A DNA stretch of 64,000 nucleotides from Ruminococcus sp. NK3A76. GTDB lineage: Bacteria > Bacillota > Clostridia > Oscillospirales > Ruminococcaceae. The stretch covers positions 2,852,001-2,916,000 of the forward strand of contig NZ_JMMA01000002.1 in NCBI RefSeq assembly GCF_000686125.1, in the 5' to 3' direction. Under the pieces are notes generated by a model. That model was given only the letters and a program-made list of their open reading frames with translations. It searched no databases and was not told where the DNA came from. A program made the position numbers and the translations under genes. Shown piece after piece: positions 8,190 to 16,807 of the stretch. The first letter of the stretch is position 1, and each line of letters starts with the position of its first letter.

Positions 8190-8684
8190 TTATTCCTTGT
8201 AGCTGTCGAGTATCTTGCCGACTTCTTTAGCTGTGAGCTTACCGTAAACGTCCTCATCGATGGTCATTACGGGTGCAAGGCCGCAAGCACCTACGCAGCG
8301 GCAGGAATCGATAGAGAACAGGCCGTCCTCTGTGCATTCACCGCTCTTGATGCCGAGCTTCTGCTCTACTGCCTCGAGCACCTTATCGGAGCCCTTTACA
8401 TAGCAGGCAGTACCAAGGCAAACGCTTATCTTATGCTTGCCCTTAGGTGTGAGTGAGAACTGGGAGTAGAATGTAGCTACACCGAATACCTCGGAGAGCG
8501 ATACTCCAAGACCGTCTGCGATCTTTGACTGTACCTCGACAGGAAGGTAGCCGTAAATGCCCTGTGCCTCCTGAAGTGTAGGCATAAGGCCGCCGGGCTG
8601 GTCATGATGCTTAGCGATGACTTCCATCAGCTGCTTTTCCTGCTCGGGTGTACCGTTAAATGGAACCGAGTTCTTTTCTGACAT
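8190..8684 (-). CDS. hydC: Hydrogenase subunit HydC (NuoE-like)
   Basis: 164 residues from the ATG at 8684, behind GAGGAGGAAT; an upstream non-ATG extension is not needed. Thioredoxin-fold [2Fe-2S] protein: VATFYSQFS, then the four ligands in CLGTACY and CRCVGACGLAP. First gene of the hydCBA operon. It passes electrons to or from HydB. The operon uses codons more strictly than its neighbours, as expected for highly expressed genes. Confidence 0.96.
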   Translation of the reverse strand: MSEKNSVPFNGTPEQEKQLMEVIAKHHDQPGGLMPTLQEAQGIYGYLPVEVQSKIADGLGVSLSEVFGVATFYSQFSLTPKGKHKISVCLGTACYVKGSDKVLEAVEQKLGIKSGECTEDGLFSIDSCRCVGACGLAPVMTIDEDVYGKLTAKEVGKILDSYKE

Positions 8685-8763
8685 AATATTCCTCCTCAAT
8701 AAAATAAAATGTACAAAAATGGTATACTTTTATGCCCATACTCAGGCACAATTATATAAATCT

Positions 8764-8792
8764 ATTATATAACAAAATCCGCCGAATTTCAA
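8764..8792 (-). promoter_or_regulatory. Promoter of hydCBA
   Basis: Minus strand TTGAAA (8787-8792), 17 bases, TATAAT (8764-8769), giving a ~75-base leader with one small hairpin (TGCC...GGCA). Confidence 0.75.
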
Positions 8793-8836
8793 GCGTTTTT
8801 AGGCACTTATTACAGTTTTACAAAAATTTCAGCACT

Positions 8837-8854
8837 TTGACAAAGTTTTGTCAA
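8837..8854. promoter_or_regulatory. Inverted repeat upstream of the hydCBA promoter
   Basis: TTGACAAA GT TTTGTCAA, an 8+8 perfect inverted repeat ~45 bases upstream of the -35 box. Spacing and half-site length fit a dimeric regulator. A redox regulator such as Rex would make sense biologically, but the sequence is not the usual TTGTTAA-N4-TTAACAA. Confidence 0.4.
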
Positions 8855-8978
8855 TATTTTTGTGCAAGACTCTGTTTCGAGTAAGCAGCCGCTAACTGCA
8901 AAGCGCCTATCTACGGGCATTTCTATGCTTTATCACCTTAAATCGGTAAACAATATGGATAGAATCAGTCTGCTTTAG

Positions 8979-9155
8979 AACAGGTAACAGTTAACAGGTA
9001 ACAGGTAACAGTTGAGGTGTGCGGCGACGCCGCTTATTGCAAGTTTCGCTTTGCGAAACTTGGCTGTGAAGCGCAAGCAGACGAGCCCCATATCGGGCGG
9101 AAACGCTGCGCTCAGTGAATAGTGAAGAGTGAAGAGTGAAGAATGAATAATTGAG
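8979..9155. repeat. Heptamer mosaic block interrupted by IS copy 1
   Basis: Opens with GTAACAG/GTTAACA-type heptamers (8982-9018), has a GC-rich core with a hairpin (CAAGTTTCG...CGAAACTTG, 9040-9062), and closes with GTGAAGA-type heptamers running into AATAATTGAG at 9155, where the IS is inserted. The sequence resumes at GAGGTGCG on the other side of the IS. Confidence 0.7.
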
Positions 9156-9226
9156 TGAACCTGTATAATAAAACTACACATTTGAAGTTAATAATGATAT
9201 AATATAAAAAAAGGAGTTGGCTTCAA

Positions 9227-9529
9227 ATGAGCACACATGGAGAAAACAGTCGGGAATTCAAATTTAAGATCATGGAACTGCACTTCAAAGATAACATATC
9301 TGTGAAAGTGTTATCCGAAAAATTCGCAATACCGGAGCAAACGATCTACACATGGCGCAGAGAGTACAGAAAGTACGGCGAGGATGCATTTGTAGGCTGT
9401 GGGAAACAGCGTCCGCAGGATGCAGAACTTAGGCGATTGAAGAAAGAAAACGAAAAGCTCAGGATGCAGGTAGAGATCTTAAAAAAAGTTGCGGCATATC
9501 AGGCAGAGCAAGAGTCAAAGAAAAGATAG
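9227..9529 (+). CDS. IS3-family transposase OrfA, copy 1
   Basis: 100 residues. Helix-turn-helix (VKVLSEKFAIPEQTIYTWRREYRKYG) followed by a leucine-zipper-like coiled coil (LRRLKKENEKLRMQVEILKK), the standard DNA-binding OrfA of the IS150-like branch. Near the end is a run of seven A followed by G (9481-9488), the classic -1 slippery site; ribosomes shifting there make the OrfAB fusion. Without shifting, translation ends at 9529. Confidence 0.92.
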   Translation: MSTHGENSREFKFKIMELHFKDNISVKVLSEKFAIPEQTIYTWRREYRKYGEDAFVGCGKQRPQDAELRRLKKENEKLRMQVEILKKVAAYQAEQESKKR

Positions 9530-9534
9530 ATGAC

Positions 9535-10389
9535 TTGCGGGCGAGAGGATTGGATAAATATCCGATCAATCTGGTATGTCAGACTCTCGGGATAAGTACA
9601 AGATCATATTATGACCGAAAGGAAAACCCTCGCAGCAACAAAGAAAAAGAAGATCTGGAGCTTGTAGAGAAAATGCAGACGATCTTCGCTGAAAGCTATG
9701 AGGAGTATGGCAGAGTGCGTATGAAAAAAGCACTTGAAGAAGCCGGATACCCGATGAGTGAGGGGAAAGTCGGAAGGCTGATGCGTCAAGGAAATATGTA
9801 CCCGAAAAAATGCAAAAAATATAGGGCAACGACCAACAGCAGGCACAAGTATCAAGTTGCAGAAAATCTTCTTGACCGCAATTTTAATGCTGATAAGCCA
9901 AACCGAAAGTGGTGCGGAGACAGCACTTACATATGGACAGACGAAGGCTGGCTGTACGCAGCAGGGATAATAGACCTATGTGCACGTGATTGTGTCGGAT
10001 TAAGCTTTAGCAGCAAACACACGCAGGAACTGATGATCGATTCGCTTGATCAGGCATTCAAAAAATACAAGCCGGGCGAAGGACTGCTGTTCCATTCTGA
10101 CCGAGGCGTGCAATATGCTTCCAATGCATACAAAAACAAGCTTCATAAGTACAAGATGATCCAAAGTATGTCTCGAAGCGGTGTGCCATATGACAATGCA
10201 CCTATGGAAAGCTTCTGGGCAACGGTCAAAAATGCCTGTGTACATGGCTGTAGGTTCAAAACGAGGAAGGAAGCCGAGCTAAAAATATTTGAATACGTCT
10301 TTGGCTTTTACAACACACATCGTTATCACAGCTCAAACGGCTTAAAAACGCCATATGAGCTCAGAAATGAAAAGCTTTCTATTGGCTGA
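9535..10389 (+). CDS. IS3-family transposase OrfB (DDE catalytic part), copy 1
   Basis: 284 residues from a TTG, but the frame is open back to the slippery A7 at 9481, so the natural product is probably the OrfAB fusion rather than a separate protein. rve integrase core with the DDE triad: first Asp in KWCGDSTYIWT, second in LLFHSDRGVQYAS, Glu in APMESFWATVK. It cuts and joins the element ends. The protein is identical to that of copy 2. Confidence 0.93.
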   Translation: MRARGLDKYPINLVCQTLGISTRSYYDRKENPRSNKEKEDLELVEKMQTIFAESYEEYGRVRMKKALEEAGYPMSEGKVGRLMRQGNMYPKKCKKYRATTNSRHKYQVAENLLDRNFNADKPNRKWCGDSTYIWTDEGWLYAAGIIDLCARDCVGLSFSSKHTQELMIDSLDQAFKKYKPGEGLLFHSDRGVQYASNAYKNKLHKYKMIQSMSRSGVPYDNAPMESFWATVKNACVHGCRFKTRKEAELKIFEYVFGFYNTHRYHSSNGLKTPYELRNEKLSIG

Positions 10390-10438
10390 TATCAATAGTT
10401 TTATTAACTTTATGTGTGCAGAAAACTTGACAGGTTCA

Positions 10439-10865
10439 GAGGTGCGCCTGACGGCGATTATGCCCATTCGGGCAATATGTGACCGAGGAAAGGTCAGTCC
10501 GAAGGGGGTGGCGAAGGCGAAGCCGGAGCAGGGGGGCGACCGGAAAGCCCCCCTACCGTAGCGTAAGAACAGTGAGAGCCTACCCTTGAAGCTATTTTGT
10601 AGGAGAGATTTTCCTTCAAGGCGGCTCTCTCGCTCCCAAGGGGTACACGAGGGGCTTTCCGGTCGCCCCTCGACCCTTCGGAAGCACGTCCTGCGGTTTT
10701 AACAATACCGTCAGGTCTGCACGCCCGAATGGGCATAAGCGGCGCAGCCGCTCCTCACCTGTTACCTGTTACCTGTAACCTGTTACCTGAAAAAAACCTC
10801 CCCCGAGGAAAGCCTCAGGGGAAGAATAACTGTTTTATATCCATGCACCGTAAGGCGCATATCTT
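10439..10865. repeat. Repeat island between the two IS copies
   Basis: 427 bp with no gene. Contains the right half of the mosaic block split by IS copy 1: GAGGTGCGCC, CCCATTCGGGC, the AAAGCCCCCCTAC and GGGGCTTTCCGGTCGCCCC segments, CGACCCTTCGG, and a GTTACCT heptamer array (10756-10790). It ends with a terminator-like hairpin. Confidence 0.65.
10790..10821 (-). terminator. Terminator-like hairpin, probably of the asparagine synthetase gene
   Basis: Minus strand CCCCTGAGG CTTT CCTCGGGG then GAGG and a run of seven T. Before IS copy 2 inserted, this would have lain shortly after the stop of the asparagine synthetase gene at 12171. Confidence 0.6.
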
Positions 10866-10914
10866 TGAACCTGTCAAGTTTTCTGCACACATAAAGTTAA
10901 TAAAACTATTGATA

Positions 10915-11769
10915 TCAGCCAATAGAAAGCTTTTCATTTCTGAGCTCATATGGCGTTTTTAAGCCGTTTGAGCTGTGATAACGATGTGTGTTGTAAAAGC
11001 CAAAGACGTATTCAAATATTTTTAGCTCGGCTTCCTTCCTCGTTTTGAACCTACAGCCATGTACACAGGCATTTTTGACCGTTGCCCAGAAGCTTTCCAT
11101 AGGTGCATTGTCATATGGCACACCGCTTCGAGACATACTTTGGATCATCTTGTACTTATGAAGCTTGTTTTTGTATGCATTGGAAGCATATTGCACGCCT
11201 CGGTCAGAATGGAACAGCAGTCCTTCGCCCGGCTTGTATTTTTTGAATGCCTGATCAAGCGAATCGATCATCAGTTCCTGCGTGTGTTTGCTGCTAAAGC
11301 TTAATCCGACACAATCACGTGCACATAGGTCTATTATCCCTGCTGCGTACAGCCAGCCTTCGTCTGTCCATATGTAAGTGCTGTCTCCGCACCACTTTCG
11401 GTTTGGCTTATCAGCATTAAAATTGCGGTCAAGAAGATTTTCTGCAACTTGATACTTGTGCCTGCTGTTGGTCGTTGCCCTATATTTTTTGCATTTTTTC
11501 GGGTACATATTTCCTTGACGCATCAGCCTTCCGACTTTCCCCTCACTCATCGGGTATCCGGCTTCTTCAAGTGCTTTTTTCATACGCACTCTGCCATACT
11601 CCTCATAGCTTTCAGCGAAGATCGTCTGCATTTTCTCTACAAGCTCCAGATCTTCTTTTTCTTTGTTGCTGCGAGGGTTTTCCTTTCGGTCATAATATGA
11701 TCTTGTACTTATCCCGAGAGTCTGACATACCAGATTGATCGGATATTTATCCAATCCTCTCGCCCGCAA
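10915..11769 (-). CDS. IS3-family transposase OrfB, copy 2
   Basis: 284 residues, identical in protein sequence to copy 1, including all three DDE residues. Again the natural start is likely the -1 frameshift from OrfA. Nothing suggests inactivation. Confidence 0.93.
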   Translation of the reverse strand: MRARGLDKYPINLVCQTLGISTRSYYDRKENPRSNKEKEDLELVEKMQTIFAESYEEYGRVRMKKALEEAGYPMSEGKVGRLMRQGNMYPKKCKKYRATTNSRHKYQVAENLLDRNFNADKPNRKWCGDSTYIWTDEGWLYAAGIIDLCARDCVGLSFSSKHTQELMIDSLDQAFKKYKPGEGLLFHSDRGVQYASNAYKNKLHKYKMIQSMSRSGVPYDNAPMESFWATVKNACVHGCRFKTRKEAELKIFEYVFGFYNTHRYHSSNGLKTPYELRNEKLSIG

Positions 11770-11774
11770 GTCAT

Positions 11775-12077
11775 CTATCTTTTCTTTGACTCTTGCTCTG
11801 CCTGATATGCCGCAACTTTTTTTAGGATCTCTACCTGCATCCTGAGCTTTTCGTTTTCTTTCTTCAATCGCCTAAGTTCTGCATCCTGCGGACGCTGTTT
11901 CCCACAGCCTACAAATGCATCCTCGCCGTACTTTCTGTACTCTCTGCGCCATGTGTAGATCGTTTGCTCCGGTATTGCGAATTTTTCGGATAACACTTTC
12001 ACAGATATGTTATCTTTGAAGTGCAGTTCCATGATCTTAAATTTGAATTCCCGACTGTTTTCTCCATGTGTGCTCAT
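11775..12077 (-). CDS. IS3-family transposase OrfA, copy 2
   Basis: 100 residues, identical to copy 1: helix-turn-helix followed by a coiled coil, with the same A7G slippery run (plus strand 11816-11823). Ribosome site AAAGGAG ahead of the ATG. Confidence 0.92.
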   Translation of the reverse strand: MSTHGENSREFKFKIMELHFKDNISVKVLSEKFAIPEQTIYTWRREYRKYGEDAFVGCGKQRPQDAELRRLKKENEKLRMQVEILKKVAAYQAEQESKKR

Positions 12078-12170
12078 TTGAAGCCAACTCCTTTTTTTAT
12101 ATTATATCATTATTAACTTCAAATGTGTAGTTTTATTATACAGGTTCACACAATTATGCATTATGCATTC

Positions 12171-13703
12171 TTAATCTGCAAAGTACTCATTGTACCATAC
12201 AAGGAATGTGTATATCGTCCAGATCTTTCTCCACAGGTCGGAGTTGCCGCCGACGTATTCGTCCCAGATCTTCTTTACTTCATCAGCATTGAAGAACTTG
12301 TCGGCTGTCTCGGAAAAGAGCATATTCTTTACCGGGGCATTGTATTTCTCGTCGGACATCCAGTATCTTATCGGAACGACAAAGCCCAGCTTCTTGCGGA
12401 ATGCTATCTCCTCGGGGAGCACCTTTGCGGCAGCTGTTCTGAATGCGACCTTGTTCTGCTCCTCGTTTACCTTGAAGCGTGAGGGCATACGGGAGGCTAT
12501 GTCAAATATGCGCCTGTCGGTAAGGGGCATTCTTATCTCTAAGCCTGCGGCCTCGCTCATCTTGTCAACGTTTAAGTAAATGTCGCCTTCGAGCCATATC
12601 TGTATGTCAACATCGCTCATCTTGGTAAGCGGGTCAAGACCCTCTGTCTCCTCGTAGATATTCTTGACAAGGTCTATCGGGAGCACGCCCTCGACATAGT
12701 TTTTGAGCAGTGCCTTCTTCTCGTCTTCCTTCATGATGTTGGTGTTGCCGACATAGAAGGTCTTTAGATTGTCGCCGTAGCGCTCGGCGTTGCGGTACAT
12801 ATTGTAGCCGCCGAAGAATTCATCAGAGCCCTCGCCCGAGTAGCAGAGCTTTGTGTGCTTTGCTGTCTCCTTGCAGCCTATAGCGAAAACTATGGCCGAA
12901 GCATCGCCCAAAGGCTGCTCCATGCCCTTCATAACGTAAGGCACTGCATCAAAGTACATCTCAGGTGTTATGCGGCAGCGTGAGAAGCCACGGCCAAGCA
13001 GCTCGGCTGTCTTTGCTGCGAGGGGGGATTCGTCAAAGCGCTCGTCGTCATAGCCGCACGAGTCGGTCATCTGAGCGTCGCTCATAGCAAGCACATAGGA
13101 AGAATCAACACCGCCCGAAAGGAAGCTCTCGGCAGTCTCCTCAGGGAGCTTTACCTGCGGCATGATAGATGCAAGGGTGTTGTGTATCTCGTCAGCCCAG
13201 TCTTCAAGCGACTTGCTCTCATCGGGCTTGAAGGTAGGTGTCCAGTAGCGTGTTACTGTAAGCTTTCCGTTTACAAATTCAAGATAGTGGCCGGGCATGA
13301 GCTTTTTAACGCCCTCGAAGAAGGTCTCCTCGCCTGCCACATAGGTGAGTGTCATATAGAGCTGGAGCGACTTAGGGTTCAGCTTTTTCTCAAAGCCCTC
13401 ACCCTCCAAGATGCTCTTGATAAATGTACCGTAGAGCAGCTTATTATCCTTAGTCACATAGTAATAGAAGGGCTTAGTGCCGAAGTGGTCACGAACAGCA
13501 AAGAGCTTATCGCCGTCCTCGATAGCGAATGCGAACATACCGTAGAGGTGGTCTGCGATATCCCTGCCCCACTTCTCATAAGCTGCGACTATAATAGCCT
13601 TTTCTCTGTCCTTAGGTGCGAGTTCCTTAGAAACGCCGAGCTCCTCACAAAGCTCCGCCCAGTTTCTGATATGACCTCTGTATTCCTTTAATATGATAGC
13701 CAT
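12171..13703 (-). CDS. Asparagine synthetase-like protein lacking the glutaminase nucleophile
   Basis: 510 residues from the ATG at 13703 (site CGGAGGATATTTT); the frame upstream to 13787 has no better start. The C-terminal synthetase has the PP-loop FLSGGVDSS (residues ~194-202) and the second ATP motif YSGEGSDEFFGGY. The N-terminus keeps only the distal part of the class II glutaminase fold (ADHLYGMFAFAI, RDHFGTKPFYY). The canonical N-terminal Cys (MCGI) and the first ~50 residues are absent. AsnB-type enzymes need that Cys to take ammonia from glutamine, so this protein probably uses free ammonia or a partner. I recall a sizeable clostridial subfamily with the same shortened start, so it is likely functional rather than broken. 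Confidence 0.88.
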   Translation of the reverse strand: MAIILKEYRGHIRNWAELCEELGVSKELAPKDREKAIIVAAYEKWGRDIADHLYGMFAFAIEDGDKLFAVRDHFGTKPFYYYVTKDNKLLYGTFIKSILEGEGFEKKLNPKSLQLYMTLTYVAGEETFFEGVKKLMPGHYLEFVNGKLTVTRYWTPTFKPDESKSLEDWADEIHNTLASIMPQVKLPEETAESFLSGGVDSSYVLAMSDAQMTDSCGYDDERFDESPLAAKTAELLGRGFSRCRITPEMYFDAVPYVMKGMEQPLGDASAIVFAIGCKETAKHTKLCYSGEGSDEFFGGYNMYRNAERYGDNLKTFYVGNTNIMKEDEKKALLKNYVEGVLPIDLVKNIYEETEGLDPLTKMSDVDIQIWLEGDIYLNVDKMSEAAGLEIRMPLTDRRIFDIASRMPSRFKVNEEQNKVAFRTAAAKVLPEEIAFRKKLGFVVPIRYWMSDEKYNAPVKNMLFSETADKFFNADEVKKIWDEYVGGNSDLWRKIWTIYTFLVWYNEYFAD

Positions 13704-13742
13704 AAAATATCCTCCGTTCAGGTGTGATTTTGTACCTTTATT

Positions 13743-13771
13743 ATTATAGCAAAAAAAGTATATGCTGTCAA
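13743..13771 (-). promoter_or_regulatory. Promoter of the asparagine synthetase-like gene
   Basis: Minus strand TTGACA (13766-13771), 17 bases, TATAAT (13743-13748), ~40 bases before the ATG. Confidence 0.85.
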
Positions 13772-13791
13772 CAACATAAAAATGCACCTTT

Positions 13792-13961
13792 GTCAGGTAA
13801 CAGGAGAAACGCTGCGCTCAGTGAATAGTGAAGAGTTACCGCCCGAATGGGCATCTCGTCGGCGTAAGCCAAGTTATGCGAAGCGAAACTTGCGTCCTTT
13901 AAGCCTTTGGCTTAAAGACAATACACCACAACTGTTACCTGTTACCTGTTAACTGTTAACT
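13792..13961. repeat. Heptamer mosaic block
   Basis: Short GTAACAG start, GTGAATA/GTGAAGA units, a CCCGAATGGGCAT hairpin, AAGTT...AACTT and CTTTAAGCC...GGCTTAAAG pairs, then a GTTACCT/GTTAACT array (13930-13961). Non-coding. Confidence 0.65.
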
Positions 13962-13997
13962 AAAAAAAGCTCGCCCCCGGCAGATGCTCGGGGGCGG
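13962..13997 (-). terminator. Terminator after fliS
   Basis: Minus strand GCCCCCG AGCATCTGC CGGGGGC, then GAGC and a run of seven T. Strong intrinsic terminator ~40 bases past the fliS stop. Confidence 0.85.
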
Positions 13998-14033
13998 TGT
14001 GTGGTACTGATGTCAGTACACAGAGGTGTTTTA

Positions 14034-14465
14034 TTATGGGGCTGCCGCAGCGTCTGCCTGTGCCTGTGAAGCAGGCGAGATAGTGCCGTGCTGCTGCTGC
14101 CTTGCTATCCTCTCGGCTTCCTTGAAGGTCTTGCCGAGGTCGGATATCATGGGTATGACCTCTTTGATGAGGCTCACGTCCTTGTGAATGTTGCCTGTGG
14201 TTATACGCCAGATGAAGTAATCATAAAGCCTTGCATAATCCATTGCTATCTCGTACTGCATATCAAGCGTGCTGTCAAGATAACGGATTATCCGCTCTGC
14301 TTTTTGCAGGCTCTCGTTTGCCTTGGCGTAATCCTTCTCCTCGATGTATATAACGCCCTCATTAAGACGCTTTACACAGGTCTCGAACAGCAGGACGAGC
14401 ATCTCACCCTGCGTCATTGTGTTTATTGACTGTTCACGGTACTTCTTGTATGGGTTTTCAGCCAT
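14034..14465 (-). CDS. fliS: Flagellin chaperone FliS
   Basis: 143 residues. Opens NPYKKYREQSINTMTQGEMLVLLFETCVKRL, the conserved FliS helix-1 pattern, and stays helical with ERIIRYLDSTLD and ARLYDYFIWRI. FliS binds the C-terminus of flagellin in the cytoplasm and prevents premature polymerisation. The Ala/Gln-rich tail after residue ~125 is an ordinary extension. It follows fliD by 27 bases, the usual fliD-fliS pair. No flagellin gene lies in the window. Confidence 0.95.
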   Translation of the reverse strand: MAENPYKKYREQSINTMTQGEMLVLLFETCVKRLNEGVIYIEEKDYAKANESLQKAERIIRYLDSTLDMQYEIAMDYARLYDYFIWRITTGNIHKDVSLIKEVIPMISDLGKTFKEAERIARQQQHGTISPASQAQADAAAAP

Positions 14466-14492
14466 AGCCTAAACACTTCCTTTTATAGTTTT

Positions 14493-16667
14493 TTAGAAGC
14501 CCATCATCTGACCGAGATATGTGCTTGTAGAATTCATGTTTGCAAGTGCTGTCTCCATCGAGTTGAACTGCTTCCAGTATCTGTCCTTGTTGGAGTCGTA
14601 CTTTGCCTGAAGACGCTTGATGTACTCGTTTATCGTGTCCATCTGCTTCTTCATGTTGTTGGTCTGCTCGCTTACCTTGCCCTTGACACCTGCCATCTGA
14701 ACAAGTGTACCGGGTGAAGCCAGCGACGTGCTCGCCGTGTTCTTGCAGGCGGTGTTGAGCTTTGTGGCAACGTTTGTGAAGGTGGATATAACGTCATCAC
14801 CGTTCTCCTCTATCGCCTTTCTGAGCTTATCCTCGTCTATTTCGAGCTTGCCGTAGTCCTTCCAGTCGCTTGAAGAATCTATGCCGAACATCGAAAGCGA
14901 GAAGCCGTTGTCAGCCTTTGAGTAGAGCACCTTTCTCATGTTGGTGAGGAAGGAATTTATATCGCTGTCGCCGCTTAAAAGACCTGTCTTGGATTTCTCC
15001 TCCCACTTCTTTATCTCGCTCTCGCTCATCTCGTCCTTCTGATCGTCGGTAAGCGGTGCGTAGTCCTTGTAGGACTTTGACTCGTGGGTGAGCTTGTTGA
15101 GGTCTCCGATAAGGGTGTTATAATCATCCACGAAGCTCTTTATCGTCTTGACTATCTCGTCGGTGTTCTTTGAAGCCGTGAGCGTTGCCGCCTTGTCCTC
15201 AGTGCCGTTTGCAGCCTGGAGCTTGCCGTCAGGCGCTGTGAGCAGGTTGCCCCGGCCGTCAAAGTAATCGCCCGTAACAGCCTTTGCCTGGAAGGATATG
15301 CCGTTTACCGAGATATTGTTTGACATTCTCTCGACAGTCACGCCGTCGATATTGACGATAGCGTTCTTGCCCTCACTGAGTGTCGCACCTGCAAAGAACT
15401 TCTGTGCAAAGCCGCCCTCAACGTTTATGTCGAAGCCCTCGCCTGTCTGTGTGCTTTCAAGAGTGAAGCTGTCAGAAAGCGAGTTGTAGCTCATCTTGAC
15501 ACCTGCATCGGACGAGTTGACCTGCTTGATGACATCAGCGATCGTGGTGTTCTTATCAAAGGTGAATTCCTTGCCGTTCACCGAGAAGGAATAGTCATCC
15601 ATACCCAAAGCGCCGAGCTTTGTCGATGTGGTAAGTCTCGTGCAGGAGCCTGCCTCGATACCTATCGCCTTGCTGTCGCCCGAGAAGCTGAGCGTCTGGC
15701 CGTTTCTTGCACTTATAGTGTCGCCGTCAATGGTGACGTTGTTGCCGAAAGCGCTCTTAAGGCCTGATGCAAGGCTTGCCTTTACCTCATTGGCCGTGCC
15801 GTTGGTAATAGTTATATCCTTGCTCTTGCCGTCAAGAGTAACTGTTATAGTTGCGCTCTCCGGCGGTGTTGCCGAGAGCTTGGAAGCGTCTGCCTCGGTC
15901 TTTGACTCATAGGAGTAGCTGTTGCTCTCGCTGAGTGTCATAGCCTTAAGGCCGAGCGTTGAAAGCGCATTTGACGTGCCGCCTATCTCAACATTGCCCT
16001 CGACAGTGCTATCAGCCTTGACGGTTATCTTGCCCTCTTCGCTCTTTTCAAGAGTAACGCCGCCGAGGCCTTTTGCTGCAAGAGCATCGTTTATCTTGGT
16101 TATCATATTATCGACACTGTAGTTGCCGTCCTCGCCCTTTTCGGAATCAACGAGGTCAACATCTACCTTCACATCGCCCACAGTGAATGTGATATTCTGT
16201 GTAGGTGTCGAGAAATACGATTCAAGGCTGCTGCCGATATCATTCATCTGAATAGAGCCCTGGCCTATCTTACCGGTCGTGAGCTTTGTAGCAGATGCCA
16301 CCTGAGCGACCTGGATATTCATCTCCTCAGCCGCATCAGACGATGCACTGATGATCTTTACAGCCGAGCTGGAGCTCTCAGTATTCATCTTACTATAAGT
16401 AGAGGTAAGGCGAAGGCTGGTGCCTGATGAGATATCAAGGTATTTGCTCTGGAAAGAATTTATCTTTGAGATAACGTCTCTGTACGCATCCTGCTTCCAT
16501 TCAAGCTGCGTCTTCTTCTGGTTCTGCTGGTCGATCTTGGTCTGTATGCCTGAGAGCATGGATTTGACCATACTTTCGGTATCAACGCCAGATGCAAGGC
16601 CTGAAAGTCCCGAGCTTGAATACGAATAATTAGAAGAAGTACTGTTATTATCCGATGAAACTTTCAT
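14493..16667 (-). CDS. fliD: Flagellar filament cap protein FliD
   Basis: 724 residues, longer than the ~500 typical of Bacillus. FliD_N at residues ~18-115 (SGLASGVDTESMVKSMLSG, then QKKTQLEWKQDAYRDVISKI) and FliD_C near 480-700, ending in a coiled coil (KQMDTINEYIKRLQAKYDSNKDRYWKQF). The extra length is in the middle, Ser/Thr-rich exported domains. FliD caps the filament tip and places flagellin subunits. A possible flagellar-sigma -10 lies ~70 bases upstream. Confidence 0.95.
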   Translation of the reverse strand: MKVSSDNNSTSSNYSYSSSGLSGLASGVDTESMVKSMLSGIQTKIDQQNQKKTQLEWKQDAYRDVISKINSFQSKYLDISSGTSLRLTSTYSKMNTESSSSAVKIISASSDAAEEMNIQVAQVASATKLTTGKIGQGSIQMNDIGSSLESYFSTPTQNITFTVGDVKVDVDLVDSEKGEDGNYSVDNMITKINDALAAKGLGGVTLEKSEEGKITVKADSTVEGNVEIGGTSNALSTLGLKAMTLSESNSYSYESKTEADASKLSATPPESATITVTLDGKSKDITITNGTANEVKASLASGLKSAFGNNVTIDGDTISARNGQTLSFSGDSKAIGIEAGSCTRLTTSTKLGALGMDDYSFSVNGKEFTFDKNTTIADVIKQVNSSDAGVKMSYNSLSDSFTLESTQTGEGFDINVEGGFAQKFFAGATLSEGKNAIVNIDGVTVERMSNNISVNGISFQAKAVTGDYFDGRGNLLTAPDGKLQAANGTEDKAATLTASKNTDEIVKTIKSFVDDYNTLIGDLNKLTHESKSYKDYAPLTDDQKDEMSESEIKKWEEKSKTGLLSGDSDINSFLTNMRKVLYSKADNGFSLSMFGIDSSSDWKDYGKLEIDEDKLRKAIEENGDDVISTFTNVATKLNTACKNTASTSLASPGTLVQMAGVKGKVSEQTNNMKKQMDTINEYIKRLQAKYDSNKDRYWKQFNSMETALANMNSTSTYLGQMMGF

Positions 16668-16736
16668 ACTATCACCCTTTCGTAATACTTTAAAACTCTT
16701 ATCCTCCCTGACAAGAGGCTATTATCCTTGTAATAT

Positions 16737-16744
16737 ATATCGGC
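16737..16744 (-). promoter_or_regulatory. Possible sigma-D (flagellar) -10 element before fliD
   Basis: Minus strand GCCGATAT, an exact match to the sigma-D/sigma-28 -10, ~70 bases ahead of fliD. The -35 region at the expected 15-base spacing is AT-rich (TTTAATTT) but is not a clean TAAA. Confidence 0.45.
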
Positions 16745-16807
16745 ACCACATTTTTAAATTAAATAGCCGGAATAAGATTTTTTAATAAATTTTTACAGGC
16801 GCTTTTT

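Larger units (their letters stand above)
9156..10438 (+). mobile_element. IS3-family insertion sequence, copy 1 (1283 bp)
   Basis: Ends are imperfect inverted repeats starting TGAACCTGT (left continues ATAATAAAACTACACAT, right CAAGTTTTCTGCACACAT). Flanked by a 3-bp duplication GAG (9153-9155 and 10439-10441), the size typical of IS3. Carries orfA and orfB in -1 relation. It appears intact and recent. Confidence 0.92.
10866..12148 (-). mobile_element. IS3-family insertion sequence, copy 2 (1283 bp, inverted)
   Basis: Same ends and length as copy 1 and identical encoded proteins, in opposite orientation. The flanking triplets differ (CTT before 10866, CAC after 12148), so there is no target duplication, unlike copy 1. 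It separates the asparagine synthetase gene from the terminator-like hairpin. Confidence 0.92.

Noticed and set aside
8979-9155. CRISPR-like array
   Set aside because: Units are 7 bp and contiguous with no unique spacers; no cas genes in the window.
9156-12148. Composite transposon carrying cargo between the IS copies
   Set aside because: The 427-bp interior is only repeat DNA and a terminator-like hairpin, and only one IS has a target duplication.
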